Assembly (NCBI GenBank): GCA_900768465.1
Contig: CAAGCY010000013.1
Location: 1-64,000 of the forward strand
Reading direction: 5' to 3'
Source of the DNA: Alphaproteobacteria bacterium
GTDB lineage: Bacteria > Pseudomonadota > Alphaproteobacteria > CAAGCB01 > CAG-977
Length of the DNA: 64,000 bases
Shown here: piece after piece, positions 36,049 through 45,083 of the stretch
Position numbering within the stretch: position 1 is the stretch's first letter
Layout: every line of letters starts with the position of its first letter
The notes under the pieces: model-generated
Databases searched by the model: none
What the model was told of the DNA's origin: nothing
What the model saw: only the letters and a program-made list of their open reading frames with translations
Position numbers and translations under genes: made by a program

Positions 36049-36590
36049 TTTTTCGCGCTTTTCAAATACGCCGCCAAACGCAAAGCGATGTCGTCGCCCA
36101 AAATCCGCATAACGCGTTCTTTCATCGCTTCTTCCGCCGCATGGGACGCGTAAGGCGACTTTTGAACGTCGTAGCTGGCGCGCGAAACGGTACTGCCGCT
36201 GACCAGTTTCCTTCCGTCGGGATACGAAGTCAGCGTATATTTGCCCGTATACGACATTTCATAGCGGGTTGCCAGATTGTCCTTGCGAACGCCCTGTTCG
36301 GAAATCGTCGCGTCGGACAGGCTGACGGACAGCCGATAGCGCGGATTGACGGGTTCGCCCGCAGGCGTCAGGCGGTTCAGCAAAGCACGGCGCAGCAGCT
36401 GCCCCGTGCGGTTGGGAATTTCATCAATGAAAATCGCCGCCTGTTCGGCTTTGACCGACGCGCCGGCAAGGGAACCGTCCGTCCCTTGTCCGGCGTACAT
36501 CGGCTGAAAACCGCAGCCGCTTAACGACAATAAAAGCAGAGCCGCAATCGGCTTAAACGACGATATTGACAATTTTGTTCTTGACCACAA
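36045..36590 (-). CDS. lptE: LPS-assembly lipoprotein LptE
   Basis: LptE plugs the LptD barrel and helps insert LPS into the outer membrane. A lipoprotein signal with lipobox LSGC (around residue 26 of the longest reading) is followed by GFQPMYA, typical of LptE, and the 'IPNRTGQLLRRALLNRL' region. The start is uncertain: TTG 36590 gives 181 aa and overlaps leuS by 38 bp, while TTG 36572 gives a more compact signal peptide. Neither has a strong ribosome-binding site, so translational coupling to leuS is likely. Confidence 0.9.
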   Translation of the reverse strand: MWSRTKLSISSFKPIAALLLLSLSGCGFQPMYAGQGTDGSLAGASVKAEQAAIFIDEIPNRTGQLLRRALLNRLTPAGEPVNPRYRLSVSLSDATISEQGVRKDNLATRYEMSYTGKYTLTSYPDGRKLVSGSTVSRASYDVQKSPYASHAAEEAMKERVMRILGDDIALRLAAYLKSAKK

Positions 36591-39135
36591 TGATTTTGCG
36601 CACGGGTTTGTCCCCGATTTGCGCCGCTACGTTCGGCAAAGCCAAAGCCTGTTGTTTCAAAGCTTCTTCGTCGCCGTCCTTGGCGTATTCCAAAGTGCCG
36701 CGCAGTTTGCCCTGCACCTGAACCGCAATCGTAACCGTGTCGTTCGCCAGATACGCTTTGTCCGCGACGGGGAACGACGATTTGACCAACAAATCGGCAT
36801 GACCGAACGTCGTATGCCAGATTTCTTCGCAGATATGCGGAGTCACAGGCGCCAGCAAACGCACCAGCGTTTCAAATGCGAAACGGTAAGCGTACTTTGC
36901 GGAATCGTTGTCAAGCTTGATTTCCGCAACGGCGTTCGTCAGTTCGCGCAAACGCGCCAAAGCGACGTTGAATTGCAGCTTTTCAAAGTTTTCCGTCACC
37001 GCTGCGACCGTTTTGTGCGTCAAACGAATCAACTTGTCGGCTTCTTTGGTCAATTCGGCGGGTTTGGCGGTTTCGGCGGGGCAGTTCAAAGCGATGCGCC
37101 ACAAGCGGTTGACATAACGCCACGCGCCGTCGATTCCCGCCGCCGTCCATTCAAAGTCACGTTCGGGCGGCGTATCCGACAGCACAAACACGCGCGCGGC
37201 GTCCGCACCGTAGTTTTTCAAGATGTCTTCGGGGTCGATAAGGTTGTATTTCGACTTGCTCATCTTTTCGGAACGACCGACCGTAACGGGCGTGCCGTCG
37301 CTGACTTTGACCGCCGTGCCGTCGGGGCGTTTGTCGACTTCGGACGGGAACAGCCAGTTGCCGTCAACATCCTTGTACGTTTCGTGGCAGACCATGCCTT
37401 GAGTGAACAAACCCTTGAACGGTTCGGACGCGCTCAAATACCCGCAGTCGCGCAAAGCTTTGGTGAAAAAGCGCGCGTAAAGCAAGTGCATAACCGCGTG
37501 TTCAATGCCGCCGACATACTGATCGACGGGCAGGAAATGATCGACAGCTTCGCGCGTAAAGGGCTTGTCCTTTTCAAACGGAGCGCAGAACCGCGCAAAG
37601 TACCACGACGATTCAAAGAACGTGTCAAACGTGTCCGTTTCACGCAAAGCGGGCTTGCCGCAAACGGGGCAAACCGTGTGTTTCCAAGTCGGATGTTTTT
37701 CCAGCGGATTGCCGTTGCCGTCGAAAACGACGTCTTCGGGCAAAACGACGGGCAAATCCTGTTCGGGAACGGGGACGATTCCGCAATGTTCGCAATGAAT
37801 CACGGGAATCGGACAGCCCCAATAACGCTGGCGGGAAATGCCCCAGTCGCGCAAACGGTATTGAACGGTCGCTTTGCCGCGTCCGATTTTTTCCAACCGC
37901 TTAATCATTTCGAGAATGGCGTCTTTGGTCGCCATGCCGTCCAAAAAGGCGGAATTGACCGCGACGCCGTCCTCGATATCGGCAAAAGCCGTATCGGTCA
38001 CGACGGGCGTTCCTTCGTTTTTGTGCGCGACAACGACGCGGACGGGCAAGCCGTACTTGCGCGCAAAGTCCAAGTCGCGCTGATCGTGCGCGGGGCAGGC
38101 GAAAATCGCGCCCGTGCCGTATTCCATCAGCACAAAGTTCGCGATATAGACGGGCAATTCGGGATTGCCGCCCAACGCTTTGAATTCTTCGGCAAACGGG
38201 TGCATGACTTTCAGTCCCGTGTCAAAGCCTTTCTTTTCCGCGGTTTCGATATTCGCCGCGCTGGTGCCGAGCGCTTCACATTCCTTGATGAACTTCGCGG
38301 CTTCGGGATTGGTTTTCGCCAGTTCCAAAGCAATCGGATGCTGGGCGGAAATCGCGCAGAACGACGCCCCGAACAAAGTGTCGGCGCGGGTGGTGAAGAC
38401 TTCGAGCGTTTTATCCGTTCCGACAATCGGAAAATACAAGTACGCGCCGTGCGACTTGCCAATCCAGTTTTCCTGCATGGTGCGGACTTTTTCGGGCCAG
38501 CCCGTCAGCGTTTTCAAATCTTCCAGCAATTCGTCGGCGTATTGCGTGATTTTCAGCGACCACTGCGACAGCTTGCGCTTTTCGACGGGCGCGCCGGAAC
38601 GCCAGCCTTTGCCGTCGACGACCTGTTCGTTCGCCAAAACGGTCTGTTCCACGGGGTCCCAGTTGACCCAAGAGTCTTTGCGGTACGCCAAGCCGCGCTT
38701 GAACATATCCAAAAACATTTTCTGTTCGTGCTTGTAGTATTCGACTTCGCAGGTTGAAACTTCGCGGTCCCAGTCAATCGACAAGCCCATACGCTTCATC
38801 TGTTTGCGCATGTTGGCAATGTTTTCGCGCGTCCATTTCGCGGGATGGACTTTGTGTTTGATAGCGGCGTTTTCGGCGGGAAGCCCGAATGAATCCCAGC
38901 CCATCGGATGCAATACGTTAAAGCCCTGCAAGCGTTTGAACCGCGCCACAACGTCGCCCATGGCATAGTTGCGGACATGCCCCATGTGGATATTGCCCGA
39001 CGGATACGGGAACATTTCAAGGGCGTAATATTTTTGTTTTTCGCCGGTTTCCTCTGTTTTAAAGGCTTTTTCCTTTTCCCAGACGGATTGCCATTTTTCT
39101 TCGGTTGTCCGAAAATTGTATCTTTCTTCGCTCAT
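36553..39135 (-). CDS. leuS: Leucyl-tRNA synthetase
   Basis: A class I synthetase charging tRNA-Leu, 860 aa. HIGH is present as PSGNIHMGH (45-53) and KMSKS as SEKMSKSKYN in the second half. The CP1 editing domain includes the threonine-rich VFTTRADTLFGA, and a zinc-ribbon-like CEHCGIVPVPEQ with later CPVCGKPAL is inserted. The length is standard. It is followed, with overlap, by lptE and preceded within 21 bp by the DUF3576 lipoprotein. Confidence 0.98.
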   Translation of the reverse strand: MSEERYNFRTTEEKWQSVWEKEKAFKTEETGEKQKYYALEMFPYPSGNIHMGHVRNYAMGDVVARFKRLQGFNVLHPMGWDSFGLPAENAAIKHKVHPAKWTRENIANMRKQMKRMGLSIDWDREVSTCEVEYYKHEQKMFLDMFKRGLAYRKDSWVNWDPVEQTVLANEQVVDGKGWRSGAPVEKRKLSQWSLKITQYADELLEDLKTLTGWPEKVRTMQENWIGKSHGAYLYFPIVGTDKTLEVFTTRADTLFGASFCAISAQHPIALELAKTNPEAAKFIKECEALGTSAANIETAEKKGFDTGLKVMHPFAEEFKALGGNPELPVYIANFVLMEYGTGAIFACPAHDQRDLDFARKYGLPVRVVVAHKNEGTPVVTDTAFADIEDGVAVNSAFLDGMATKDAILEMIKRLEKIGRGKATVQYRLRDWGISRQRYWGCPIPVIHCEHCGIVPVPEQDLPVVLPEDVVFDGNGNPLEKHPTWKHTVCPVCGKPALRETDTFDTFFESSWYFARFCAPFEKDKPFTREAVDHFLPVDQYVGGIEHAVMHLLYARFFTKALRDCGYLSASEPFKGLFTQGMVCHETYKDVDGNWLFPSEVDKRPDGTAVKVSDGTPVTVGRSEKMSKSKYNLIDPEDILKNYGADAARVFVLSDTPPERDFEWTAAGIDGAWRYVNRLWRIALNCPAETAKPAELTKEADKLIRLTHKTVAAVTENFEKLQFNVALARLRELTNAVAEIKLDNDSAKYAYRFAFETLVRLLAPVTPHICEEIWHTTFGHADLLVKSSFPVADKAYLANDTVTIAVQVQGKLRGTLEYAKDGDEEALKQQALALPNVAAQIGDKPVRKIIVVKNKIVNIVV

Positions 39136-39156
39136 AACAAGGCTTTCACAAAAAAG

Positions 39157-39633
39157 TTAGTGTTGTGTGTGTGCCAGAATATCATTTTTGATTTTATCTG
39201 CAAGTCTTTGGTCGAAATTTTGAACCTCAACCGCTTGATTTTTTGATTTTTGGCGCGTCAAAACGGTGATTTTGACCGAATCCGTTATCACCGCGTTGAT
39301 TTTCAGCATGCGTCCGTCCGCCGGAAACCATTCGGACATAATCAAGCCGTCCGCTTTGTCGACCGTTTGCAGCGGATAGTCGGACAAAACCGTCAAAGCC
39401 GCCTGCCACAGCGATTTTGCCGCCGTTTTTGCCGTTTGTTTTTCCTGTTTTTTCTCTTTTTCGCCGCCCAGAGTGAATTTCAGCGTGTCCGCGCCGAACA
39501 GGCGGTCTTCCTGTTTGTATTCCGTGGGACGTTCATAGCGTTTGTCAACCCGTTCGGGATATTCGTATTTCACGTCGCCCGCGCATGCGCTCAGAGTCAA
39601 AAGTCCCGTCATCACCGTCAAAAACTTCTGCAT
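39157..39633 (-). CDS. DUF3576 lipoprotein
   Basis: The 158-aa precursor has a lipoprotein signal and lipobox LSAC (Cys17), then a charged linker and a small alpha/beta domain (SLWQAALTVLSDYPLQTVDK to TDSVKITVLTRQ). DUF3576 proteins are largely alphaproteobacterial and sit just upstream of leuS, as here. Function is unknown; an outer-membrane or envelope assembly role is inferred from linkage with lptE. AAGGAG precedes ATG 39633. Confidence 0.85.
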   Translation of the reverse strand: MQKFLTVMTGLLTLSACAGDVKYEYPERVDKRYERPTEYKQEDRLFGADTLKFTLGGEKEKKQEKQTAKTAAKSLWQAALTVLSDYPLQTVDKADGLIMSEWFPADGRMLKINAVITDSVKITVLTRQKSKNQAVEVQNFDQRLADKIKNDILAHTQH

Positions 39634-39748
39634 GATTCAATCTCCTTATACCCCGAAGTGATAGCAGTTTTTCCGCCTAAAAGCCAGCTGTCTTTTCGTT
39701 GCGATGTTTGCAACAGTTACGCAAGATTTTTTGTTTAAGGATACCGCT

Positions 39749-40930
39749 ATGAAAAAACTATTGATTTCTGCCGCCCTGCTGCCGTTTTTGGCGGGGCAGG
39801 CAGCCGCCGCCCCCGTAATCGAGCTGGAATTGGGCGGATTTATGATGTTTTACGGAACTTACGCCCGTCAAAAAAAATCGGCAAAAGTCCCGATGAGCAT
39901 CAGCTTTCCGCCGTTGAGCGCGCAAACAAAAGCTATCGGCGACTATAACACTTTTGATTTGATGGGCGACGCCGAAATTTACTTTACGGGGTCGCACACG
40001 TTTGAAAACGGCATGAAAGCCGGCGCCGTCGTTCAGCTGGAAGCGGGAACGGATTCAAACACTTCCAATCAGGTCATTGATGAAACCTATATGACTTTCG
40101 ATTCCAAAATCGGCAGAATCATTGCGGGCAACGTCAAAAACGCGTCCAACATGATGGCGGTGCGATCGCCGACCGCCAGTTTAATGGGATTTCAGGAAAC
40201 GGATTTTACGCGCTTGATTTCCGTTCCCGCGCTGTTTTCCTATAATAAGGCGACTTATGCGACTTTGGACGACATTTCGACCAAGCTGTCTTATATCACG
40301 CCGGAAATCGGGGGCTTTTCGTTCGGCATCAGCCTGATGCCCGGCAACAAAGTCAAAGGAAAGGACGCGGACAATCTGCTTATTCCCAAAGACGGCATCA
40401 AAATCTTTAAACGCGGCGTGGACACCACCGCGCTTTACACGCACGATTTCGACGGCGTCCGAATGGATGTTTCGGGATCGTTTTCCAGTTACAAGCCGAA
40501 CCTGAAAGCCAACGACATCAACGCCAAGGAATCCAATCTGAACGAATACGGCGCGGGGATAGCTTTCGCCGTCGGGGAATGGAGCTTCGGCGGTTCGTAC
40601 CACTTTGTCAACTCCAGCCGTTTTGCCGCAGAAGCCGCCCTTGCCGTGCAAACCATGGGGGCGCACGGTTCGTCATGGGAAGCGGGCGTCAAGTACGAAA
40701 ACAACGCGTTTGCCGCCAGCGCGAACTTTATGCAGTCGCGCGCCGACAGCTTTACCGCAAACGGCAAAGACGACTATACGCAATATCAGCTGTCCGCCCG
40801 CTACACGTTCGCGGCGGGTGTCGACGGATTTGTCGATGCGGCATACCTGCGCTTTAAATCGGCAAGTGACGACCGCGCTTTGAGCAATCAGGGCTTTGCC
40901 GCCTCTGCAGGTGTGAAATTGACGTTTTAA
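39749..40930 (+). CDS. Gram-negative porin, first of a tandem pair
   Basis: The 393-aa precursor has a signal peptide cut after GQAAA (about residue 20) and alternating beta-strand segments ending in GVKLTF with a terminal Phe, typical of 16-stranded trimeric porins. The strand motif GNVKNASNMMAVRSPT is nearly repeated in the next gene. Start 39749 follows TAAGGA; an upstream in-frame start at 39704 would add a non-signal extension. It is probably a general diffusion channel. No substrate can be assigned. Confidence 0.88.
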   Translation: MKKLLISAALLPFLAGQAAAAPVIELELGGFMMFYGTYARQKKSAKVPMSISFPPLSAQTKAIGDYNTFDLMGDAEIYFTGSHTFENGMKAGAVVQLEAGTDSNTSNQVIDETYMTFDSKIGRIIAGNVKNASNMMAVRSPTASLMGFQETDFTRLISVPALFSYNKATYATLDDISTKLSYITPEIGGFSFGISLMPGNKVKGKDADNLLIPKDGIKIFKRGVDTTALYTHDFDGVRMDVSGSFSSYKPNLKANDINAKESNLNEYGAGIAFAVGEWSFGGSYHFVNSSRFAAEAALAVQTMGAHGSSWEAGVKYENNAFAASANFMQSRADSFTANGKDDYTQYQLSARYTFAAGVDGFVDAAYLRFKSASDDRALSNQGFAASAGVKLTF

Positions 40931-40935
40931 AACAA

Positions 40936-40963
40936 AAGGCTGTAAATTTATGTTTACAGCCTT
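40936..40963 (+). other. Perfect 11-bp stem-loop between tandem porin genes
   Basis: AAGGCTGTAAA (40936-40946) pairs with TTTACAGCCTT (40953-40963) around a 6-nt loop. No run of T follows, so it is not a classic terminator. It may shield the upstream mRNA end or partly attenuate read-through. Confidence 0.6.
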
Positions 40964-41015
40964 GAACCTTTTCGGATAGGCTGTTTCCTGCTTTATAACT
41001 AAGGGGAAACAGCTT

Positions 41016-42197
41016 ATGAAAAAAATTCTGACAGCCGTGGCGACCGTCGCGGCGTTGAGCGCGAACACGGCAGTCGCCGAAGAATCCTTTGAATTGCAAA
41101 CTCAAGGCTTTCTGACATGGTACGCGGGTTTTGCCAAACAAAACAATACCGTCTATGTTGAAGGAAGCGGCCCCACTTCGCCGACTGCGTTGGGCACCGG
41201 TTCCGGCAGATTGTCGGGCTATGACAAAGCATCGCTGATTACCGACGGCGAAATTGATTTTGTCGGCACTTACAAATTCAATAAAGATAACAAATTGTCG
41301 TTCTTTATGAGCTTGGATGTCATTCGCGACAATGTCAACGTCGACCTCAGCTATTTCATGTGGGACAACAAAGCGGGACGCTTTATCGTCGGCAACAGCA
41401 AAAATGTGTCCAACATGATGGCGGTAACCGCTCCCGATGCAGGAACTTTGGGCATTCAAGACACTTATGCGACAAATTTGATTGCCTTGCCGTACGGATT
41501 TGCCGTCAACCCCGCAACGTATTCCATTGTTGACAACGACACGGCGAAAGTGTCCTACATTTCCCCCGAAATGGGCGGACTGCAGCTGGGCGCAACCGTC
41601 ATGCCGTCCGACGCGGGATTGTCCGCAAGCGACGCTTTTTACGTTTCCGAAGAAACACGGCTGAAATTCGGCGCAAACGTTGCGGCTTTGTATACCAAAG
41701 ATTTTGGCAAAACCGTTTTGTCCGTCAGTGCGAACTATGCCTATGCCAAACCGACTTTTAAAGGCATGAACTACAGCGGCCCCGATGTTGAAGAAAAGAA
41801 TGTCCACCAATACGGCGGCGGCATCAGCATCCAGCGCGGCAATCTGACCGTCGGCGGTTCAGTCAACGTCGTCAATACGTCCGATGAAATCGGTCGCCAT
41901 TTCTATATCGGCGGACGCAACCTTGCCAAAGGCATGTCGTGGGATTTCGGCGTCGGCTACAACTTCGGACCGCTGGAAACCAGCATGAGCATGATTCAAT
42001 CCCGCGCAAACAGCTTTTTTGAAAAAGGCAAAAAAGACGTTTACACGCTGGGCTTGCTTGCCGTGCGCTACCATATCACCAAAGGACTGTCCGTCTATGG
42101 TGAAGGCGGCTATATCAACTTCAACTCCGCCCGCCAAGACGACGATTATTCCAATGATTCGCCGTTGTTCACCATGGGTGTAACCGTCAGATTTTAA
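41016..42197 (+). CDS. Gram-negative porin, second of a tandem pair
   Basis: The 393-aa precursor has a signal peptide (cut near NTAVA-EES) and a beta-barrel sequence ending FTMGVTVRF. It shares the lengths, strand order and NSKNVSNMMAVTAPD motif with the upstream porin, but loops differ strongly, so this is an old duplication. Extracellular-loop divergence could reflect phage, antibody or substrate pressure (inference). AAGGGG precedes the ATG. yggS follows after 11 bp and may be co-transcribed. Confidence 0.88.
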   Translation: MKKILTAVATVAALSANTAVAEESFELQTQGFLTWYAGFAKQNNTVYVEGSGPTSPTALGTGSGRLSGYDKASLITDGEIDFVGTYKFNKDNKLSFFMSLDVIRDNVNVDLSYFMWDNKAGRFIVGNSKNVSNMMAVTAPDAGTLGIQDTYATNLIALPYGFAVNPATYSIVDNDTAKVSYISPEMGGLQLGATVMPSDAGLSASDAFYVSEETRLKFGANVAALYTKDFGKTVLSVSANYAYAKPTFKGMNYSGPDVEEKNVHQYGGGISIQRGNLTVGGSVNVVNTSDEIGRHFYIGGRNLAKGMSWDFGVGYNFGPLETSMSMIQSRANSFFEKGKKDVYTLGLLAVRYHITKGLSVYGEGGYINFNSARQDDDYSNDSPLFTMGVTVRF

Positions 42198-42208
42198 GGT
42201 CTTGAATA

Positions 42209-42862
42209 ATGGATAACCTGTCCGAAGTAAAAAACGAAATCGCGAAAACCGCTGCCGACTGCGGCAGAAAGCCCGCTGTGCTGGTGGCGGTGTCCAAAAC
42301 GCACGGCGTTGACAAAATTCTGCCGCTGATTGAAGCGGGACAGCGCGTTTTCGGCGAAAACCGCGTGCAGGAAGCAATGGAAAAATTCCCGTCTTTAAAG
42401 GAAAAGTATCCCGATCTGAAACTGCACTTAATCGGTCCTTTGCAAACCAACAAAGCCAAAGAAGCGGTCGAACTGTTTGATGTCATCGAAACTATCGACC
42501 GCGTCGAACTGGCGGAAAAGCTGGCGAAAGAAATGAAAAAGCAGGGCAAAAACATTCCTTGCTTTATTCAGGTCAACACGGGTGAAGAACCTCAAAAAGC
42601 GGGAATTGTTCCACGTGAAACATTTTCATTATTGGAAAAATGCCGTGAACTGGGGTTGAACATTATCGGTTTAATGTGTATTCCGCCCGTAGACGACGAA
42701 CCCGCGCCGCATTTCGCGTTTTTGAAAAAACTGGCAAAACAGGCGGGATTGTCCGAATTGTCCATGGGAATGAGCGCGGATTATCCCATCGCCATTCAAC
42801 AGGGCGCAACATACGTCCGCGTCGGATCGGCTTTGTTCGGACAGCGGGATTATTCAAAATAA
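42209..42862 (+). CDS. yggS: PLP-binding protein YggS/PROSC family
   Basis: A 217-aa alanine-racemase-N-fold protein for pyridoxal-phosphate homeostasis. The PLP lysine is Lys30 in LVAVSKTHG; FGENRVQEA, LHLIGPLQTNK and the C-terminal SMGMSADYPIAIQQGATYVRVG-type phosphate site are all present. It starts 11 bp after the second porin. Unusually, a parS-type palindrome is embedded at 42607-42622, where it encodes residues VPRET. Confidence 0.95.
   Translation: MDNLSEVKNEIAKTAADCGRKPAVLVAVSKTHGVDKILPLIEAGQRVFGENRVQEAMEKFPSLKEKYPDLKLHLIGPLQTNKAKEAVELFDVIETIDRVELAEKLAKEMKKQGKNIPCFIQVNTGEEPQKAGIVPRETFSLLEKCRELGLNIIGLMCIPPVDDEPAPHFAFLKKLAKQAGLSELSMGMSADYPIAIQQGATYVRVGSALFGQRDYSK
42607..42622. other. 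parS: parS-type centromere site inside yggS
   Basis: TGTTCCACGTGAAACA matches the 16-bp parS consensus at every position allowing the T/C variant, and is the form found in Bacillus. It lies about 14 kb left of the proposed oriC and about 6 kb left of parB. ParB would nucleate here and spread. Confidence 0.85.
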
Positions 42863-42882
42863 CACTAACGGCTGAAAACAGT

Positions 42883-42914
42883 AAAGGGCGGGATTTCAAC
42901 CCCGCCCTTTTCGT
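42883..42914. terminator. Terminator between yggS and convergent trmL
   Basis: AAAGGGCGGG (42883-42892) pairs with CCCGCCCTTT (42901-42910) around an 8-nt loop, and a T-rich stretch follows. The A/T symmetry suits both strands. Confidence 0.85.
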
Positions 42915-42926
42915 TTGTCTTTCCGT

Positions 42927-43382
42927 TTAAACCAACGTGTCGAAATGTCCCGTTTGGTGCAAAGCTTCGCTTAAAACAATCGCGCCCGCCATGGCGACGT
43001 TGATGGAACGGGTGTCCGCCCGCATCGGAATACGCAAGCGCGCGTCCGCGGCGTGATGAACGTTGTCGGGAACGCCCGCGCTTTCGCGTCCCAGCAACAA
43101 AATGTCGGATTCTTGAAATTGAAAGCGGTGGTGCGGTTCAGCGCCTTTTGTCGTCAGCAAAACAATGCGCCCCGTATGCTGCGCATAAAACTTTTCCCAC
43201 GAATCGTGGCGGGTGTAATCGACAATATTCAAATAGTCCATGCCCGCGCGGCGCATGCGCTTGTCGTCGAAAATAAAGCCGCACGGCTCGATAATGTCGA
43301 CAGGCAGATTAAAGCACGCCGCCAAACGCAGCAAAGTCCCCGTGTTTTGCGGAATGTCGGGTTCGTATAAAGCCAAACGCAT
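42927..43382 (-). CDS. trmL: tRNA (cytidine(34)/uridine(34)-2'-O)-methyltransferase TrmL
   Basis: A SPOUT methyltransferase acting on the wobble base of tRNA-Leu. The 151-aa minimal protein has YEPDIPQNTGTLLRLAACFN at the N-terminus, LLGRESAGVP and the trefoil-knot RIPMRADTRSINVAMAGAIV. It is the last gene of the rplY-pth-ychF-trmL run, 12 bp after ychF. Confidence 0.95.
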   Translation of the reverse strand: MRLALYEPDIPQNTGTLLRLAACFNLPVDIIEPCGFIFDDKRMRRAGMDYLNIVDYTRHDSWEKFYAQHTGRIVLLTTKGAEPHHRFQFQESDILLLGRESAGVPDNVHHAADARLRIPMRADTRSINVAMAGAIVLSEALHQTGHFDTLV

Positions 43383-43394
43383 TCTTAAAACACT

Positions 43395-44498
43395 CTAAAC
43401 GTTAAACAGGAAATGACAGATGTCGCCGTCCTGCATAACGTACGTTTTGCCTTCGGAACGCAGTTTTCCCAACTCGCGGGCTTTGGCTTCGCTTTGGCAG
43501 TCCACAAAGTCTTGATACGAAATGACTTCCGCGCGGATGAAGCCCTTTTCAAAATCCGAGTGAATGACGCCCGCGGCTTGCGGCGCGGTCATGCCGTTTT
43601 TAATCGTCCATGCTTTGGATTCCTTGGGACCGACCGTAAAAAACGTTTTCAAATCCAACAGCTTGTATCCCGCTTTAATCACGCGGTTCAATCCCGTTTC
43701 CGCCAATCCCAGCGTTTCCAAAAATTCCTTTTGTTCAGTCGGGTCTTCCAGCAAAGCGACTTCGGCTTCAATCGCCGCGGACACGACAACGGCTTCGTTG
43801 CCCTGCTGTTTTGCCATTTCAAAGACGCGTTTCGAAAAATCGTTGCCCGTCGCCGCAGATGCTTCGTCCACGTTGCAGACATACAAAACGGGCTTGGACG
43901 TCAGCAAAAACAGCTGTTTGTAAATCTTTTTCTGTTCTTCGTCGTCGAATTGAACGGTGCGGGCGGGCTTTCCGTTGCGCAAAGCATCCAGAACGGGCTG
44001 CATGACGGCAACCATTTCCTTGCCTTCTTTTTCGCCCGCGCGCGCTTTCTTTTCAAACGGCACGATGCGGCGTTCCAAACTGTCCAAATCCGCCAGCATC
44101 AATTCGGTTTCTATGGTTTCCGCGTCGCGCACGGGGTCAATCGAACCCTCAACGTGCGTAATGTCGCTGTCTTCAAAACAGCGCAAGACATGCACAATCG
44201 CGTCGACTTCGCGAATCGAAGCCAAAAACTGGTTGCCCAAGCCTTCGCCTTTGGACGCGCCTTTGACCAAGCCCGCAATGTCCACAAACTCCAGCTGTGT
44301 GTAAATGGTCTGCTTGGATTTTGCTAAATCGGACAGAACAGCCAAACGCGCGTCGGGAACGGCGACTCGTCCGACGTTCGGTTCAATCGTGCAGAAAGGA
44401 TAATTCGCCGCCTGCGCCGCCATGGTCGACGTCAAAGCGTTAAACAAAGTCGATTTTCCGACGTTCGGCAACCCGACGATTCCGCAATTAAAGCCCAT
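43395..44498 (-). CDS. ychF: Ribosome-binding ATPase YchF/OLA1
   Basis: A P-loop protein of the Obg family that prefers ATP. The 367-aa sequence has GLPNVGKSTLFNAL, the DIAGLVKGASKGEGLGNQFL switch II region, a NVDE-type base motif (YVCNVDEA) and a C-terminal TGS domain with AGVIHSDFEKGFIRAEVISY. The rplY-pth-ychF order is widely conserved. The gap to pth is three bases. Confidence 0.97.
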   Translation of the reverse strand: MGFNCGIVGLPNVGKSTLFNALTSTMAAQAANYPFCTIEPNVGRVAVPDARLAVLSDLAKSKQTIYTQLEFVDIAGLVKGASKGEGLGNQFLASIREVDAIVHVLRCFEDSDITHVEGSIDPVRDAETIETELMLADLDSLERRIVPFEKKARAGEKEGKEMVAVMQPVLDALRNGKPARTVQFDDEEQKKIYKQLFLLTSKPVLYVCNVDEASAATGNDFSKRVFEMAKQQGNEAVVVSAAIEAEVALLEDPTEQKEFLETLGLAETGLNRVIKAGYKLLDLKTFFTVGPKESKAWTIKNGMTAPQAAGVIHSDFEKGFIRAEVISYQDFVDCQSEAKARELGKLRSEGKTYVMQDGDICHFLFNV

Positions 44499-44501
44499 TT
44501 T

Positions 44502-45071
44502 TTATCCTTTCTGAATCAGCGCCAGTTTGGACGTAAACTCACCCGTTCCGTGCGCCAGTAATTGCGGCAAAGCGTCCGCAACATGTTCCAATTCCGTGAT
44601 GATAATTTCTTTGTCCGCTTTTGAAAAGTTCGACAGTACCCAGTTGACGACCAGATTTTTGTCGCCGGGGTGTCCGATTCCGATGCGAACGCGCGCATAA
44701 TTCGGCGAACAATGCGCGTCAATGCTTTTCAGCCCGTTGTGTCCGCCCGCGCCGCCGCCGACTTTGGCTTTGACCTTGCCGACGGGAATGTCCATTTCAT
44801 CATGAAAAACAATGACTTGAGAAACGGGCAGTTTGTAAAAATCCATTGCGGCGCGCACCGCTTGTCCCGAATTGTTCATAAACGTTTGCGGCTGTAAAAC
44901 AATGACTTTTTCACCGTCAATCACGCCTTCGGACACTTGCGCGTTAAAGCGGGATTTCCACGCGCCAAAATTATAGCGACGGACAATTTCGTCCGTCGCC
45001 ATAAATCCGGTATTATGCCGATTGCCTTTATATTCCGCCCCGGGATTCCCAAGACCGACAACCAAAAACAT
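44502..45071 (-). CDS. pth: Peptidyl-tRNA hydrolase
   Basis: Pth releases peptides from prematurely dropped peptidyl-tRNA. The 189-aa protein starts MFLVVGLGNPG and has the catalytic His19 in RHNTGFM, the conserved PQTFMNNSG, VFHDEMDIPVGK and GGGAGGHNGLKSI. ATG 45071 is preferred over TTG 45077 as the family-typical start. It lies 12 bp downstream of rplY. Confidence 0.96.
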   Translation of the reverse strand: MFLVVGLGNPGAEYKGNRHNTGFMATDEIVRRYNFGAWKSRFNAQVSEGVIDGEKVIVLQPQTFMNNSGQAVRAAMDFYKLPVSQVIVFHDEMDIPVGKVKAKVGGGAGGHNGLKSIDAHCSPNYARVRIGIGHPGDKNLVVNWVLSNFSKADKEIIITELEHVADALPQLLAHGTGEFTSKLALIQKG

Positions 45072-45083
45072 CGGCAATCATCC

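Noticed and set aside
36619..38757. A 712-codon open frame antisense to leuS
   Set aside because: Arg/Phe/Val-rich low-complexity translation with no motifs; the opposite strand encodes a full canonical leucyl-tRNA synthetase. Long antisense frames are a codon-usage artefact throughout this window.
40854..41810. A 318-codon open frame antisense to the second porin
   Set aside because: Composition is typical of a shadow frame; the plus-strand porin has a signal peptide and a terminal Phe strand.
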